DNA from: Aurantibrevibacter litoralis
Lineage (GTDB): Bacteria; Bacteroidota; Bacteroidia; Flavobacteriales; Flavobacteriaceae
NCBI RefSeq assembly: GCF_034651555.1
Contig: NZ_JAYEEQ010000019.1
Location: 7,659 to 71,658, forward strand
Reading direction: 5' to 3'
DNA length: 64,000 bases
Shown here: one piece after another, positions 33,739 through 42,352 of the stretch
Position numbering within the stretch: the first letter of the stretch is position 1
How the letters are laid out: each line of letters begins with the position of its first letter
Program-made: the position numbers and the translations under genes
Notes under the pieces: generated by a model
Told to the model about the DNA's origin: nothing
Database searches by the model: none
The model's input: the letters and a program-made list of their open reading frames with translations, nothing else

Positions 33739-34306
33739 CACCATACCCCTAGTTCTTTTTATAATGATAAGTACTACGATGGTTTCGCAACAAAAAGTGG
33801 AACGGGAACACAGAATTCGAAAATGTCAGTTTCCTAATTTCGACACAGCCTTATTGATACCGGAGAGTAAAGAAGTACGATTTTATCAGGAAATAGATTC
33901 CACCAAGACTATCTATACCCTGAAATTTAAAAAAGACAGGTTGCACTATCATTTTGATCTTACCGAACAGGGAATTCCGGAAATTACCGGTTTTCAAGTA
34001 AAAGAAGTAGATATCCCCAATGAAACCTATGCAAAAATAGACGCTTACCTAAAAAAAACGTTTGGCAAGGTGGCCGTGCGGCGTATTCTACAGCAATACC
34101 CTGTGGAAAATTCTGAAAACATAGAAAAAACCGTAAAGGAAACATTTCAAAATCTGATGCTTCCCCATACCACCTATGAGTTTATGGTGACCGGAAAAAT
34201 GCCGGATCAGGAACGGAGTACGTATGAGATTGTTTTTGACGCCGAGGGGGAGTTACAACAATTTAGAATGGCATTACCTACCAATTACGACCATGTCCTT
34301 TATTAG
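33725..34306 (+). CDS. secreted protein of unknown function
   Basis: 193 residues with a signal peptide (FSTIPLVLFIMISTTMVSQ). The mature part is alpha/beta with the repeated look of PepSY-like folds (TIYTLKFKKDRLHYHFDL, then STYEIVFDAEGELQQFRM near the end), but no motif is secure. The start ATG lies inside the last codons of tag, so it is co-translated with it, probably by chance of compaction. Confidence 0.6.
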   Translation: MKKFSTIPLVLFIMISTTMVSQQKVEREHRIRKCQFPNFDTALLIPESKEVRFYQEIDSTKTIYTLKFKKDRLHYHFDLTEQGIPEITGFQVKEVDIPNETYAKIDAYLKKTFGKVAVRRILQQYPVENSENIEKTVKETFQNLMLPHTTYEFMVTGKMPDQERSTYEIVFDAEGELQQFRMALPTNYDHVLY

Positions 34307-34345
34307 TGTAACATGTGCGCTGCCATATTAAAAATAGGATTGCCA

Positions 34346-35746
34346 TTACAGATTTAAAGGATCGAGAGCCAAACTGTTGAATAATTTTGCCTTAGCACTT
34401 AAATACTTATATTCTATTTCAATTTGTTTCAATTCTGCGGAAATAAGTTGACTTTCTCGAGTATTGATTAGAAATAAGGAACTTTCGCCAAAACTAAATT
34501 TACGCTCCTCGGCCGCCAAAAGCATATCGTAATTTGTAACGATTTCGCGGCTAAGTTGATCTTGCCTTTCAAAGGATTGCAGTTCGGTGTAAATGGCCAA
34601 TACTTTATTTCTAATTTCTAAACGGGTATTGTCTAATTCATATTCCGTATCTCGCAATTTAAACTTTGCCAATTTAAGATCGCCGCGTTCCTTTCGTAGA
34701 AAAAGAGGAAAAACAAAATTAAGGCCACCCTTGTATTCTTGTGTTAAAAACGTACTACTGTTAGTTGGGCTCTCGGTTAAAAAATTGTATTCCACATCAA
34801 TTTTGGGAAGCAATTTGTTTGCTTTCAGATTCTTATCTACCCTTAGACCTTCCATTTTAAACCCAAGCGAACGTAATTTTGGGTGATTTTCTAAGGTGAA
34901 ACTATCCAATGGTTTCCCTAATATTTCGAGTGTAATGTCTACCTCATTTTTCAGCTGCACATCAGGAACCACATTCGGCTGTAATTCCATAGGAATATTA
35001 TCGCCAATCCATAAAAAATTAGAGAGCTGTAAGGCCCTATTTTGAAGCGCAACATTGGCTTGCTCCAAGTTAAGTGCTCTGGTTTGATAGGCAATTTTGG
35101 CCTCTACGGTGTCTATGGCTGCTATGTCACCGGCAGTTGCACTCGTTTCAATGGCTTTTAAACGCAGTTGTGCATTTTCCAAAAAATCGCGATACACATT
35201 GCGCTCCTTGTATGCTAAGAGCCAATTGAAATAAGCCATAGAGGCTTCAAACAAAATCTGGTTTACCAGCAACTCTCTATCGGCCCTGGTCTGTTCTAGA
35301 AAGAATTTCGCCTTTTTTAATGTAGCCATGCGGTCATTAATCCACAATCCCTGTCCCAATGCCAAAGACACGCCGGCGCTATACAAGCCATCTTCGGGCA
35401 AACTTTCTGCGTTATTCAAAAATTCGCCATCATTTTGCTCAAAATTCCCCTTTAATTCTAATCCGTACCAGGTAGGGATTTTAAAAGTTGCATTAAATCG
35501 ATCCCAATATTCTGTTCCTTTAAACTGTTTTCTGTCGTAATCTACTTCAATTTTAGGATCGAAACCGCCTCTGGATTTCAGTAAATTGGCTTGCCCCATA
35601 CTCACCACAAGGTTGGCTTGCTTTGCAATAGGATGGTGTTTTTTTACGTATCCCAAATACTCATTAAAGGACAGCACCAAGGTATCCTGTGCAAATAGGC
35701 TTCCTGCAAAAACCCAAACCAGAAAAAAGATAAACATTTTCCTCAT
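34346..35746 (-). CDS. TolC-family outer membrane channel
   Basis: 466 residues with a signal peptide (FIFFLVWVFAGSLFAQ). It has long heptad-rich helices in two repeated halves, with landmarks such as ANLVVSMGQANLLKSRGGFDP and the second-half LAVYTEL-like helix before YDMLLAAEERKFSFGESSLFLINTRE, the conserved turn of TolC proteins. It would form the trimeric exit duct for the HlyD and ABC proteins encoded just upstream. It is the last gene of the tetR-led unit. Confidence 0.88.
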   Translation of the reverse strand: MRKMFIFFLVWVFAGSLFAQDTLVLSFNEYLGYVKKHHPIAKQANLVVSMGQANLLKSRGGFDPKIEVDYDRKQFKGTEYWDRFNATFKIPTWYGLELKGNFEQNDGEFLNNAESLPEDGLYSAGVSLALGQGLWINDRMATLKKAKFFLEQTRADRELLVNQILFEASMAYFNWLLAYKERNVYRDFLENAQLRLKAIETSATAGDIAAIDTVEAKIAYQTRALNLEQANVALQNRALQLSNFLWIGDNIPMELQPNVVPDVQLKNEVDITLEILGKPLDSFTLENHPKLRSLGFKMEGLRVDKNLKANKLLPKIDVEYNFLTESPTNSSTFLTQEYKGGLNFVFPLFLRKERGDLKLAKFKLRDTEYELDNTRLEIRNKVLAIYTELQSFERQDQLSREIVTNYDMLLAAEERKFSFGESSLFLINTRESQLISAELKQIEIEYKYLSAKAKLFNSLALDPLNL

Positions 35747-35748
35747 AG

Positions 35749-37104
35749 TTACTTTTTTGTTTTGGACGCTTCATCAACCGTTTGCGGCAAATAATATTCC
35801 GGAGGAAAACCATTAATTTGTCGCCATAACTCAAACCAAATAGGCACATCCTTTAGCAATGACATGGTATTAGCGCCTGAACCAGCTCTAATTTCTTGTG
35901 GCCATGGATTGTCTTCGGGATCGGGAGCTAAAAGCACCCGATATTTACCGTTTTCACTAATAAAGCGTTCAATAGCGTAAATTTTGGCTCCATAGGTTCC
36001 AAAAGAAATATTAGGCCAACCGCTAAAAACGATGGCGGGCCAACCATCAAAAAGTACGCGTGCTTTTTCGCCCACATGTAATAAGGGAAGATCTATGGGA
36101 TTTACATAAGTCTCTACGGCCAACTCAATGTCTGAAGGCATAATCCCCACAAGACGATCGCCCTCTTTAAACGTTTCTCCTATTCCGGATTGAAGTGCTC
36201 TATTTATATACCCACTTTGGGGCGCCAAAATAAAATACATATCTCTCCGCATTTCATAGTTTGCAAACTCGTTTTCTAGTTTTGTAACTTGGGCTTCGGA
36301 GTCGTATTGCGACGATTGGGCCGTGTACATATCACTTTGGGCCTTGGAAATTTTATCGATATATTCTGCATCGACCCTGCTTAGTTCCATCTTCGCATTA
36401 ATGACCTCATTTTTAGAGGACAACAATTTATTTTCTTGCGAAATACGTTTTGCTTGAGTCTCCTGCAATTTTAAGCGTTTGTCTTCTACATCCGTTACCG
36501 CTTTGAGTCCTTCTTCCTGTAACTGTAGCGTACGGTTATATTGACGCTCCGCAATGATTAAATTTGTTTTTGCAGCCTCAAAATCGATACTATCGCTTTG
36601 CACTTTTAAAGTGGCTTGTAATAATTTGTTTTTGGCTTGTTCTTGCTTCAATCTTCGTTCATTACCCAATGCCACTATTTGATTTTCTAGGGCTTTTACT
36701 TTATTTCCGTAGGATTGTACGGCCATGGTTTTTACGCGAACCTGATCTCCTGTGCGTTCTACCAGTTTTGGATCGAAATATTCATTCTTAACTTCTGAAA
36801 TATGAAGAATAGTATCTCCTTTTTCTACATAATCTCCTTCAGTAACATACCATTTTTCAATACGTCCCGGAATGGGCGACTGAATAGTTTGAGGCCGTTG
36901 ATCCGGTTTAAGTGTAGTTACAAAACCTGTTCCTCGCACATTCTGTGTCCAAGGAAGGAATAAAAATAACAGTCCAAAGAGCGAAAAGCCCAACAAAAAC
37001 TTATTAATGAGACCGTAATGGCGCTTGTGAAACACGGTCTTTCCAGACTCAAAGACAGATAAATCTACCTCTCTATTGAGTTTATTGTGGGATATATTTA
37101 GCAT
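35749..37104 (-). CDS. HlyD-family membrane fusion protein
   Basis: 451 residues. One N-terminal membrane span (FLLGFSLFGLLFLFLPW), a split lipoyl domain (IQSPIPGRIEKWYVTEGDYVEKGD and later ILAPQSGYINRALQSG), a long coiled-coil hairpin (about residues 140-290) and a beta-barrel part. Such adaptors connect an inner-membrane ABC exporter to TolC. The next gene (TolC) begins 2 bases on. The unusual ABC partner is described at 37105-38790. Confidence 0.9.
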   Translation of the reverse strand: MLNISHNKLNREVDLSVFESGKTVFHKRHYGLINKFLLGFSLFGLLFLFLPWTQNVRGTGFVTTLKPDQRPQTIQSPIPGRIEKWYVTEGDYVEKGDTILHISEVKNEYFDPKLVERTGDQVRVKTMAVQSYGNKVKALENQIVALGNERRLKQEQAKNKLLQATLKVQSDSIDFEAAKTNLIIAERQYNRTLQLQEEGLKAVTDVEDKRLKLQETQAKRISQENKLLSSKNEVINAKMELSRVDAEYIDKISKAQSDMYTAQSSQYDSEAQVTKLENEFANYEMRRDMYFILAPQSGYINRALQSGIGETFKEGDRLVGIMPSDIELAVETYVNPIDLPLLHVGEKARVLFDGWPAIVFSGWPNISFGTYGAKIYAIERFISENGKYRVLLAPDPEDNPWPQEIRAGSGANTMSLLKDVPIWFELWRQINGFPPEYYLPQTVDEASKTKK

Positions 37105-38790
37105 TTAATTTCCTTTTTTAGCCTTATAATCATCAATTAATTTTCCATTTGCCAATTTTAAAGTACGGTCCGTAACCAAGCCCCATCTCGGGTTTTTGCT
37201 AATAACAATAAGGGACCACGGATTTGAAGGATCTACTAAATAGTCCATGATGGTATTGGCCTCTAATTCATCTATTTGATCTAAAGGTTCTTTTAGCAAT
37301 AAAAGCTTTGGTTTTCTGACAAGACTTCGTGCCAAAATTATTTTTTTTCCTACACTTGAAGGAATGTGCTGCCCTTCAGGGAAAATCGTGGTATGGATGC
37401 CCTTAGATTGTTTTTTAACAAATTCCGTGAGACCCGTTTTTTCCAAAACCTGCGCGACATCCGCATTCGAAATACGTTTGTCCCCAAAAGTAATGTTGTC
37501 TAGGATGGTACCTTCAAAAGGGGTTTCAGTTAAAAGAACAAATCCGAGCATAGACCGATAATGATTTAAATTAATTCCTATTAAATCTCTGTTATTGATG
37601 TAAATAGTGCCCTTTGTAGGGGTTATTAACCCGCCAATTAATTGAAGTAATGTTGTTTTTCCGGAACTACTTGCACTAGGAATCCATATTTTAGAGTTTG
37701 GCGGTATGATCATCGAAACATCTGCTACCGCCAGTTGATCTGTACCTTCAATTTTATACGAAACATCCTTTAATTCTATGGTAAGTGGGTCATCATCCCA
37801 TTGCGGTTTATCGCCCGTCTGAGCTTCCAAATCTTTATCGACTACCTGTCCTAATTTTTCTAGGGATGTAAGTAGATCATAAAAAGTTTCTAACCTAAAG
37901 ATCAGTTTTTCTACAGAATTGATTACCAATAAAATTATAATCTCTGCTGCCACAAATTGGCCAATATTCATTTGCTGATTCAGTACCAGTAAGCCCCCAA
38001 TAAGAAGCAGACCGGCGGTTACCAGCACTTTAAACCCGATCATTTGTATAAACTGAATCACCAGTATTCTAAAATGACTTTCTCGTGCTTTTAGATATTC
38101 TAGAACCAGCGCATCACTTTTGTCCATGGCATGAGAGGTTTTACCCGATATTTTAAAAGCGGTGATAGATCGGGCTATTTCCTGTATCCAATGGGCTACT
38201 TTATACTTTTGCTTAGACTCATCCAAACTGGTATTAAGTCCTTTTTCGGCTGTAAATTTAAAGACCACATAGACCAAAGCCACCAACATAAAACCGTATA
38301 AAATAAAAAATGGATGGTAAAAGGACAATAACATGAGTCCAAACAAAATTTGCAGTGCGGCAGCCGGAACATCGACCAAAATCTTAGAAAAGCTCTTTTG
38401 AACAGTTAGCGTATCAAAGAACCTATTGGCCAATTCGGGAGGATATTGAAACCCGAAAGCTTCCATTTTTATTTTTGGAAACCGGTGGGCAAATTCAAAA
38501 GCAGATCGGGTAAATATCTTTTGTTGAATGTTTTCTATAATTCGTATCTGCATTAATTGCAATACCCCTGCAAAAGCAACTCCTAAAGTCACCAACACAA
38601 CTAAGACAATCCATGAGGTACTCATCTGCGCCCCTTGTATTAAATTAATAATGGCTTGTATGCCTAACGGAAGGGATAGATTTACCAATCCGACAAAAAT
38701 GGCATAATACAAGATTTGCAAAATGTCTTTCTTATCTAGGGCAACTAGTCCTTTGAACCTTTCCCAAGAAGTAAGTATTGTTTTCGCCAT
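37105..38790 (-). CDS. ABC exporter-like protein with a degenerate ATPase domain
   Basis: 561 residues: six membrane spans (residues about 20-310) and a C-terminal nucleotide-binding-like domain. That domain keeps overall spacing but has lost key residues: Walker A SASSSGKTT (first Gly lost, GKT kept), the Q-loop region GFVLLTETPF without Gln, PSSVGKK where LSGGQ is expected, LLLLKEP for LLLLDEP, and VISKNPRW with no H-loop His. By family logic it could not hydrolyse ATP normally. It might bind ATP, pair with another ATPase, or run on a different cycle. HlyD, TolC and TetR genes flank it with zero-base gaps. Confidence 0.85.
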   Translation of the reverse strand: MAKTILTSWERFKGLVALDKKDILQILYYAIFVGLVNLSLPLGIQAIINLIQGAQMSTSWIVLVVLVTLGVAFAGVLQLMQIRIIENIQQKIFTRSAFEFAHRFPKIKMEAFGFQYPPELANRFFDTLTVQKSFSKILVDVPAAALQILFGLMLLSFYHPFFILYGFMLVALVYVVFKFTAEKGLNTSLDESKQKYKVAHWIQEIARSITAFKISGKTSHAMDKSDALVLEYLKARESHFRILVIQFIQMIGFKVLVTAGLLLIGGLLVLNQQMNIGQFVAAEIIILLVINSVEKLIFRLETFYDLLTSLEKLGQVVDKDLEAQTGDKPQWDDDPLTIELKDVSYKIEGTDQLAVADVSMIIPPNSKIWIPSASSSGKTTLLQLIGGLITPTKGTIYINNRDLIGINLNHYRSMLGFVLLTETPFEGTILDNITFGDKRISNADVAQVLEKTGLTEFVKKQSKGIHTTIFPEGQHIPSSVGKKIILARSLVRKPKLLLLKEPLDQIDELEANTIMDYLVDPSNPWSLIVISKNPRWGLVTDRTLKLANGKLIDDYKAKKGN

Positions 38791-39468
38791 TTAGTTTCGG
38801 TTTAAGGTTCTAAATACCAAATCGGTATAAAATGAAGTGGGTGTAAAACTCTTTTTGCAATTGGTAAGGGATGGAAAATGATCCATTAAAAAATGCTGAT
38901 GCAACCCGCCTTCCACCACATTGCTCGATAGGCTTAACGGATAAGGATAATCTGCATCTACAGCTTCTATCATTTTTGCCAAACGGTTTACCAAACGTTT
39001 GTATATTACAAAATAGCCTTCCTCATTTTCCGCATCTACTTCCTTCGTTAAATACGATTTAGAAAATTCATTGATCATTATCTTGGTTAACTTCGTATGA
39101 TTGATAGAGCCCCCTGTAGCATTTTGTTCCTTTAATTTGGTCACAATAGATATGGCCATTCTTAATTTTTCTTCTGGATCAGGGATACTATTGGTAGCAA
39201 AAACCAACTGATACTCCATCCAACCCCAATACCAGGACACTAAATAGAGTAAAAACTTATGTTTACTTTCAAAATAGCGATATATGGAACTTTCATTAGA
39301 GCCGATTTGTTCCCCGAGTTTTTTAAATGTAAACGCTTCAAATCCCACCTCGTGGATCATTGAAATGCCATTTAAAAGAATACGCCTTCCCAATTCGGAA
39401 GACTCGGGATCCTTCAAATAGATTTTTTCATTGATCCCAATTTTAACAGATTGCATGAGCTGTTCCAT
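38791..39468 (-). CDS. TetR/AcrR family regulator of the export operon
   Basis: 225 residues. The N-terminal DNA-binding domain has GFEAFTFKKLGEQIGSNESSIYRYFESKHKFL (helix-turn-helix, about residues 42-75). The C-terminal ligand domain is divergent. It is the first gene of the unit with the ABC, HlyD and TolC genes and directly touches the ABC gene. A 19-bp palindrome overlapping its own promoter region suggests autorepression relieved by an export substrate. Confidence 0.85.
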   Translation of the reverse strand: MEQLMQSVKIGINEKIYLKDPESSELGRRILLNGISMIHEVGFEAFTFKKLGEQIGSNESSIYRYFESKHKFLLYLVSWYWGWMEYQLVFATNSIPDPEEKLRMAISIVTKLKEQNATGGSINHTKLTKIMINEFSKSYLTKEVDAENEEGYFVIYKRLVNRLAKMIEAVDADYPYPLSLSSNVVEGGLHQHFLMDHFPSLTNCKKSFTPTSFYTDLVFRTLNRN

Positions 39469-39489
39469 ACGATATTACTTTCTAGACTA

Positions 39490-39497
39490 CAAATATA
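39490..39497 (-). promoter_or_regulatory. -7 promoter box for the tetR-ABC-hlyD-tolC unit
   Basis: Minus-strand TATATTTG, exact TAnnTTTG, 21 bases before the tetR ATG. Confidence 0.5.
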
Positions 39498-39506
39498 ATC
39501 GCATAA

Positions 39507-39525
39507 TTAATAGTTTTACTATTAA
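39507..39525 (-). promoter_or_regulatory. probable TetR operator
   Basis: Perfect palindrome TTAATAGT-TTT-ACTATTAA, placed 10-28 bases upstream of the -7 box, so it covers the -33 region. A weaker ACTATTA...GATAGTA pair follows at 39540-39560. Confidence 0.5.
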
Positions 39526-39615
39526 AGTATGATATATTAACTATTATTTAACGATAGTATTACATTTATTTGGGCTGTTACGAGCGTTAATAATCTGATT
39601 TACAACATTTTTTAT

Positions 39616-39834
39616 AATAAAAAATTTCTTGAAAATGACTATCCCCAAGGCAAGCCACAAGGGTATACTTCTACTGCGCTCAGCACGGGTTTCGCCAGTT
39701 TCATTTTGGTCTTTGGGCCAAAAACCGATATGTTGTATTTTACCTTACCCGGAACTGCAAAAAGGCAGTTCCGATCGCTCCAAAGGAGCCGTAAATAGGA
39801 AACCCCGACCCAAGGGTCGGGGAATCTTTAGATT
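39616..39834 (+). repeat. 219-bp structured dispersed repeat, copy 2
   Basis: Same orientation and length as the copy at 32267-32485. Its hairpins are TTTTGGTC/GGCCAAAA, AACTGC/GCAGTT, GCTCC/GGAGC and a perfect 9-bp CCCCGACCC/GGGTCGGGG near the end. In the first hairpin an A-T pair of copy 1 is G-C here, so pairing is kept while bases changed. Confidence 0.85.
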
Positions 39835-39910
39835 GAATTAAAATTGATTAATCCAGTACTATGCACACTCAAAAAGAAGGTAAAAGTGTAAAGGGAACAG
39901 CTTTTTGAAT

Positions 39911-40063
39911 TTAAAAATCTGGTTTTCCTGGCTCTTTGGGCAGATAAAACACTTCTGAGTTCAGAATCTCGCTAATGCATTTTAGATGAATCGCACTAAG
40001 CCTGCGAAACCAATACGAAGTACTTTGTTGTGCGCCAAACAAGCTAAAACCCCTTGAAGGATC
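39911..40063 (-). pseudogene. 50-codon open remnant in the 389-bp gap after aat
   Basis: The gap 39835-40223 has no certain gene. One minus-strand frame is open for 50 codons without a start codon; it contains GFSLFGAQQSTSYWFRRLSA and ends EVFYLPKEPGKPDF. The composition looks protein-like, so it may be the tail of a decayed gene next to the repeat. I do not recognise it. Confidence 0.2.
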
Positions 40064-40223
40064 TCATCAAGGTGCGAAACACAAGGTTAAAGCGACAAGT
40101 GCAGAACTCCATCTTTCATTTAAGAATAAAAACCACTGTATATTTTGTGCGTTTTGCTTGTGTAGCTCTTGTAGTGTTGTGCCGCATACGTATCTACAAA
40201 TGCGACCCGAGGATCTATGTGGT

Positions 40224-40892
40224 TTACGTGCCCTTTTGGAGTACGTCTAAAAAGTATTTTCGAGCTATGGAACGTGCCCCCATACGCTCTAAATGGGGCG
40301 TGTACATTTGACAATCTATAAGGTGGTAGTTCTTGTGCTGAAGGTGCTGGGCTAATTTAATTAAGGCGAACTTAGACGCATTGCTTGTGCTGCTAAACAT
40401 ACTTTCTCCACAAAAAACGTGACCCAAATCCAAGCCGTAAAGTCCGCCCACCAATGTACCATTCTGCCACACTTCATACGATTTGGCCCAACCCATATGA
40501 AAGAGCCTTAGGTAGGCTGTTTTCATTTCCGCACTAAGCCAAGTGCCTTCTTGACCCGTTCGGGGTACGGAAGCACATTGCTCTAGCACCTCGGAAAAAC
40601 AGCGGTTTTGAGTGAGCTCAAACTGGCGACTGTGAATTACTTTTTGCATACTCTTAGAAACCCTAATTTCTTCGGGATACAGCACCATTCGGGGATCGGG
40701 ACTCCACCAAAGAATGGGCGAATCTGCACTATACCACGGAAAAATACCCTTTTGATAGGCTGCTAAAATGCGTTCAGGATCTAAATCGCCACCCACAGCT
40801 ACTAATCCATCGGATGTAGCATGTTCCACCGACGGAAACCACAAGCGTTCTGTGAGAAAAGTAATGGTTTGTTTACTACCTTCAGTTTTCAA
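40224..40892 (-). CDS. aat: leucyl/phenylalanyl-tRNA-protein transferase
   Basis: 222 residues. Signature runs: GLVAVGGDLDPERILAAYQ, GIFPWYSADSPILWWSPDPR, LGHVFCGESMFS, and LIDCQMYTPHLERMGA near the end. Aat adds Leu or Phe to proteins starting with Lys or Arg, making N-degron substrates for ClpAP via ClpS. It forms a minus-strand group with DUF3127 and the flavin reductase genes upstream, 85 bases away. Confidence 0.93.
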   Translation of the reverse strand: MKTEGSKQTITFLTERLWFPSVEHATSDGLVAVGGDLDPERILAAYQKGIFPWYSADSPILWWSPDPRMVLYPEEIRVSKSMQKVIHSRQFELTQNRCFSEVLEQCASVPRTGQEGTWLSAEMKTAYLRLFHMGWAKSYEVWQNGTLVGGLYGLDLGHVFCGESMFSSTSNASKFALIKLAQHLQHKNYHLIDCQMYTPHLERMGARSIARKYFLDVLQKGT

Positions 40893-40977
40893 AACCGTAA
40901 CGATTTAGTAATTCACAGCACTGTAATCATCCATCAAAATGGCTGTCGATTTTTAAGCAGTCGTAACCTGTTAGTGG

Positions 40978-41355
40978 TTAAAAAGGAAGGTCGTCATGCT
41001 CTTCTTCATTGATGTCGTCTACCGGTTCAAAAGCTTCCAAAGGCGGTACAGGCGGCATTTGACCGGGTGCTGCCTCTGCCTGAACTTTTTCTATACGCCA
41101 TCCCTGTATAGAATTAAAATATTTGGTCTCGCCCTGAGGGTTTACCCATTCTCTACCTCGAAGATTTATACTTATTTTTACTTCCTGCCCTACCGCAACA
41201 CTGTTTAAAAGGTCGCATTTGTCTTGAACAAATTCTACCATAATATGCTGCGGGTATTGCTCGTCTGTGGTTACTACCACCTCCCGCTTGCGAAACCCAT
41301 TGGTTCCAAAAGTTTGGGTATCCCCAACCATTTTTACTGTTCCTTGTACTTCCAT
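40978..41355 (-). CDS. DUF3127 protein (OB-fold-like)
   Basis: 125 residues. It has GTVKMVGDTQTFGTNGFRKR, VVTTDEQYPQHIMVEFVQDK and the closing YFNSIQGWRIEKV, the pattern of DUF3127, a small beta-rich family in Bacteroidetes that resembles single-strand-binding OB folds. The acidic tail VDDINEEEHDDLPF strongly recalls the protein-interaction tail of SSB. Function is not established. It begins 6 bases after the flavin reductase gene ends. Confidence 0.85.
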   Translation of the reverse strand: MEVQGTVKMVGDTQTFGTNGFRKREVVVTTDEQYPQHIMVEFVQDKCDLLNSVAVGQEVKISINLRGREWVNPQGETKYFNSIQGWRIEKVQAEAAPGQMPPVPPLEAFEPVDDINEEEHDDLPF

Positions 41356-41361
41356 TTTCTT

Positions 41362-42243
41362 TTAATTTGATAGTAATACTTTCCATGCGGAAAGTACATC
41401 TTTTTTTTGTAAATAATCCTGTGCTTTTAAATGCAGTTGTGTTTCATTATAGGTACTTATGATGGACTGAATTTCGGTGTTTTCAGTTACAAATTGGTGA
41501 ATTTCATCTGCGGTAGGTACTTGCGCTACATTGGCTAACATTCCTAAATCATTTCCTGTTAAAACCCTGCTTAACCTAATGCGGGTGGGGATTCCATCGA
41601 AACCTATCCCTGCTGTAGAAAGAGGTTTCGGCACTTCAAAAAGCCCCGTTTTAGCCCTGCTATACCAATTTGCCCCCATACGAGCTACTAGGTCTATTTT
41701 ATAGGGGTCTATACTTCCCTGCGCTCCCAGAACATCCGCATGTATATGTATTCTGAGTACCTCCGAAAAAATAAGATTTCCTGCTCCGCCGTTTGTTCCC
41801 AATGGCTCTATTTTAGTGACCTTACACTCAAACTGTACCGGACTTTCTGCCACCCTGAATGGGTTTACAATGGCAGAGGCCAACATGGTAAATCCTGCCT
41901 TTACAAACTCATTCTCGCCTTCGGCGTAGTCCGTACTGGCTAAAGACGTTTGTTGTACCATGTCATAATTAACCACATTAATCACCACTTCTTTAGTATC
42001 CAAAACATTTTGCAACGTGTGTTTTGTGCTATTATCTCTAACTCTTCTGGCAGGAGAAAATATAAGGATGGGCGGGTTGCTACTAAACACATTAAAAAAA
42101 CTAAAAGGGGCAAGATTAGGAACTCCTTCCCTATTTAATGTGCTTGCCAACGCAATAGGTCTAGGCCCTACAGCCCCCAATAAATAACCTTGCAACGCTA
42201 CGGTTGAAACTTCTTTAGGGTTTATGGAAACGATTTTGGACAT
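41362..42243 (-). CDS. flavin reductase-like FMN-binding protein
   Basis: 293 residues from ATG 42243; the longer frame adds six residues lying at the promoter. The N-terminal GAVGPRPIALASTLNREGVPNLAPFSFFNVFSS-like region (key motifs PRPIA and NLAPFSFF) and FSPARRVRDNSTKHTLQN match the flavin reductase/split-barrel family that binds FMN. Partner oxidase not identified. A TACCTTTG box ends 7 bases before the ATG, which implies a leaderless transcript. Confidence 0.85.
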   Translation of the reverse strand: MSKIVSINPKEVSTVALQGYLLGAVGPRPIALASTLNREGVPNLAPFSFFNVFSSNPPILIFSPARRVRDNSTKHTLQNVLDTKEVVINVVNYDMVQQTSLASTDYAEGENEFVKAGFTMLASAIVNPFRVAESPVQFECKVTKIEPLGTNGGAGNLIFSEVLRIHIHADVLGAQGSIDPYKIDLVARMGANWYSRAKTGLFEVPKPLSTAGIGFDGIPTRIRLSRVLTGNDLGMLANVAQVPTADEIHQFVTENTEIQSIISTYNETQLHLKAQDYLQKKDVLSAWKVLLSN

Positions 42244-42250
42244 AGGTGTA

Positions 42251-42258
42251 CAAAGGTA
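42251..42258 (-). promoter_or_regulatory. -7 promoter box abutting the flavin reductase start
   Basis: Minus-strand TACCTTTG, exact TAnnTTTG, 7 bases before the ATG. Confidence 0.5.
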
Positions 42259-42352
42259 CATAAATTGTACGCTTTATGAAACCATACCCCAAGGCGTAAC
42301 AGAATATCTTGTTGTAATTTCCGTTATCTTTAGGCATTATTAATTTGCTTGA

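Noticed and set aside
40120..40314. 64-codon frame antisense/overlapping the 3' end of aat
   Set aside because: It overlaps the conserved end of aat on the same strand in another frame; the aat motifs make the latter the true gene.
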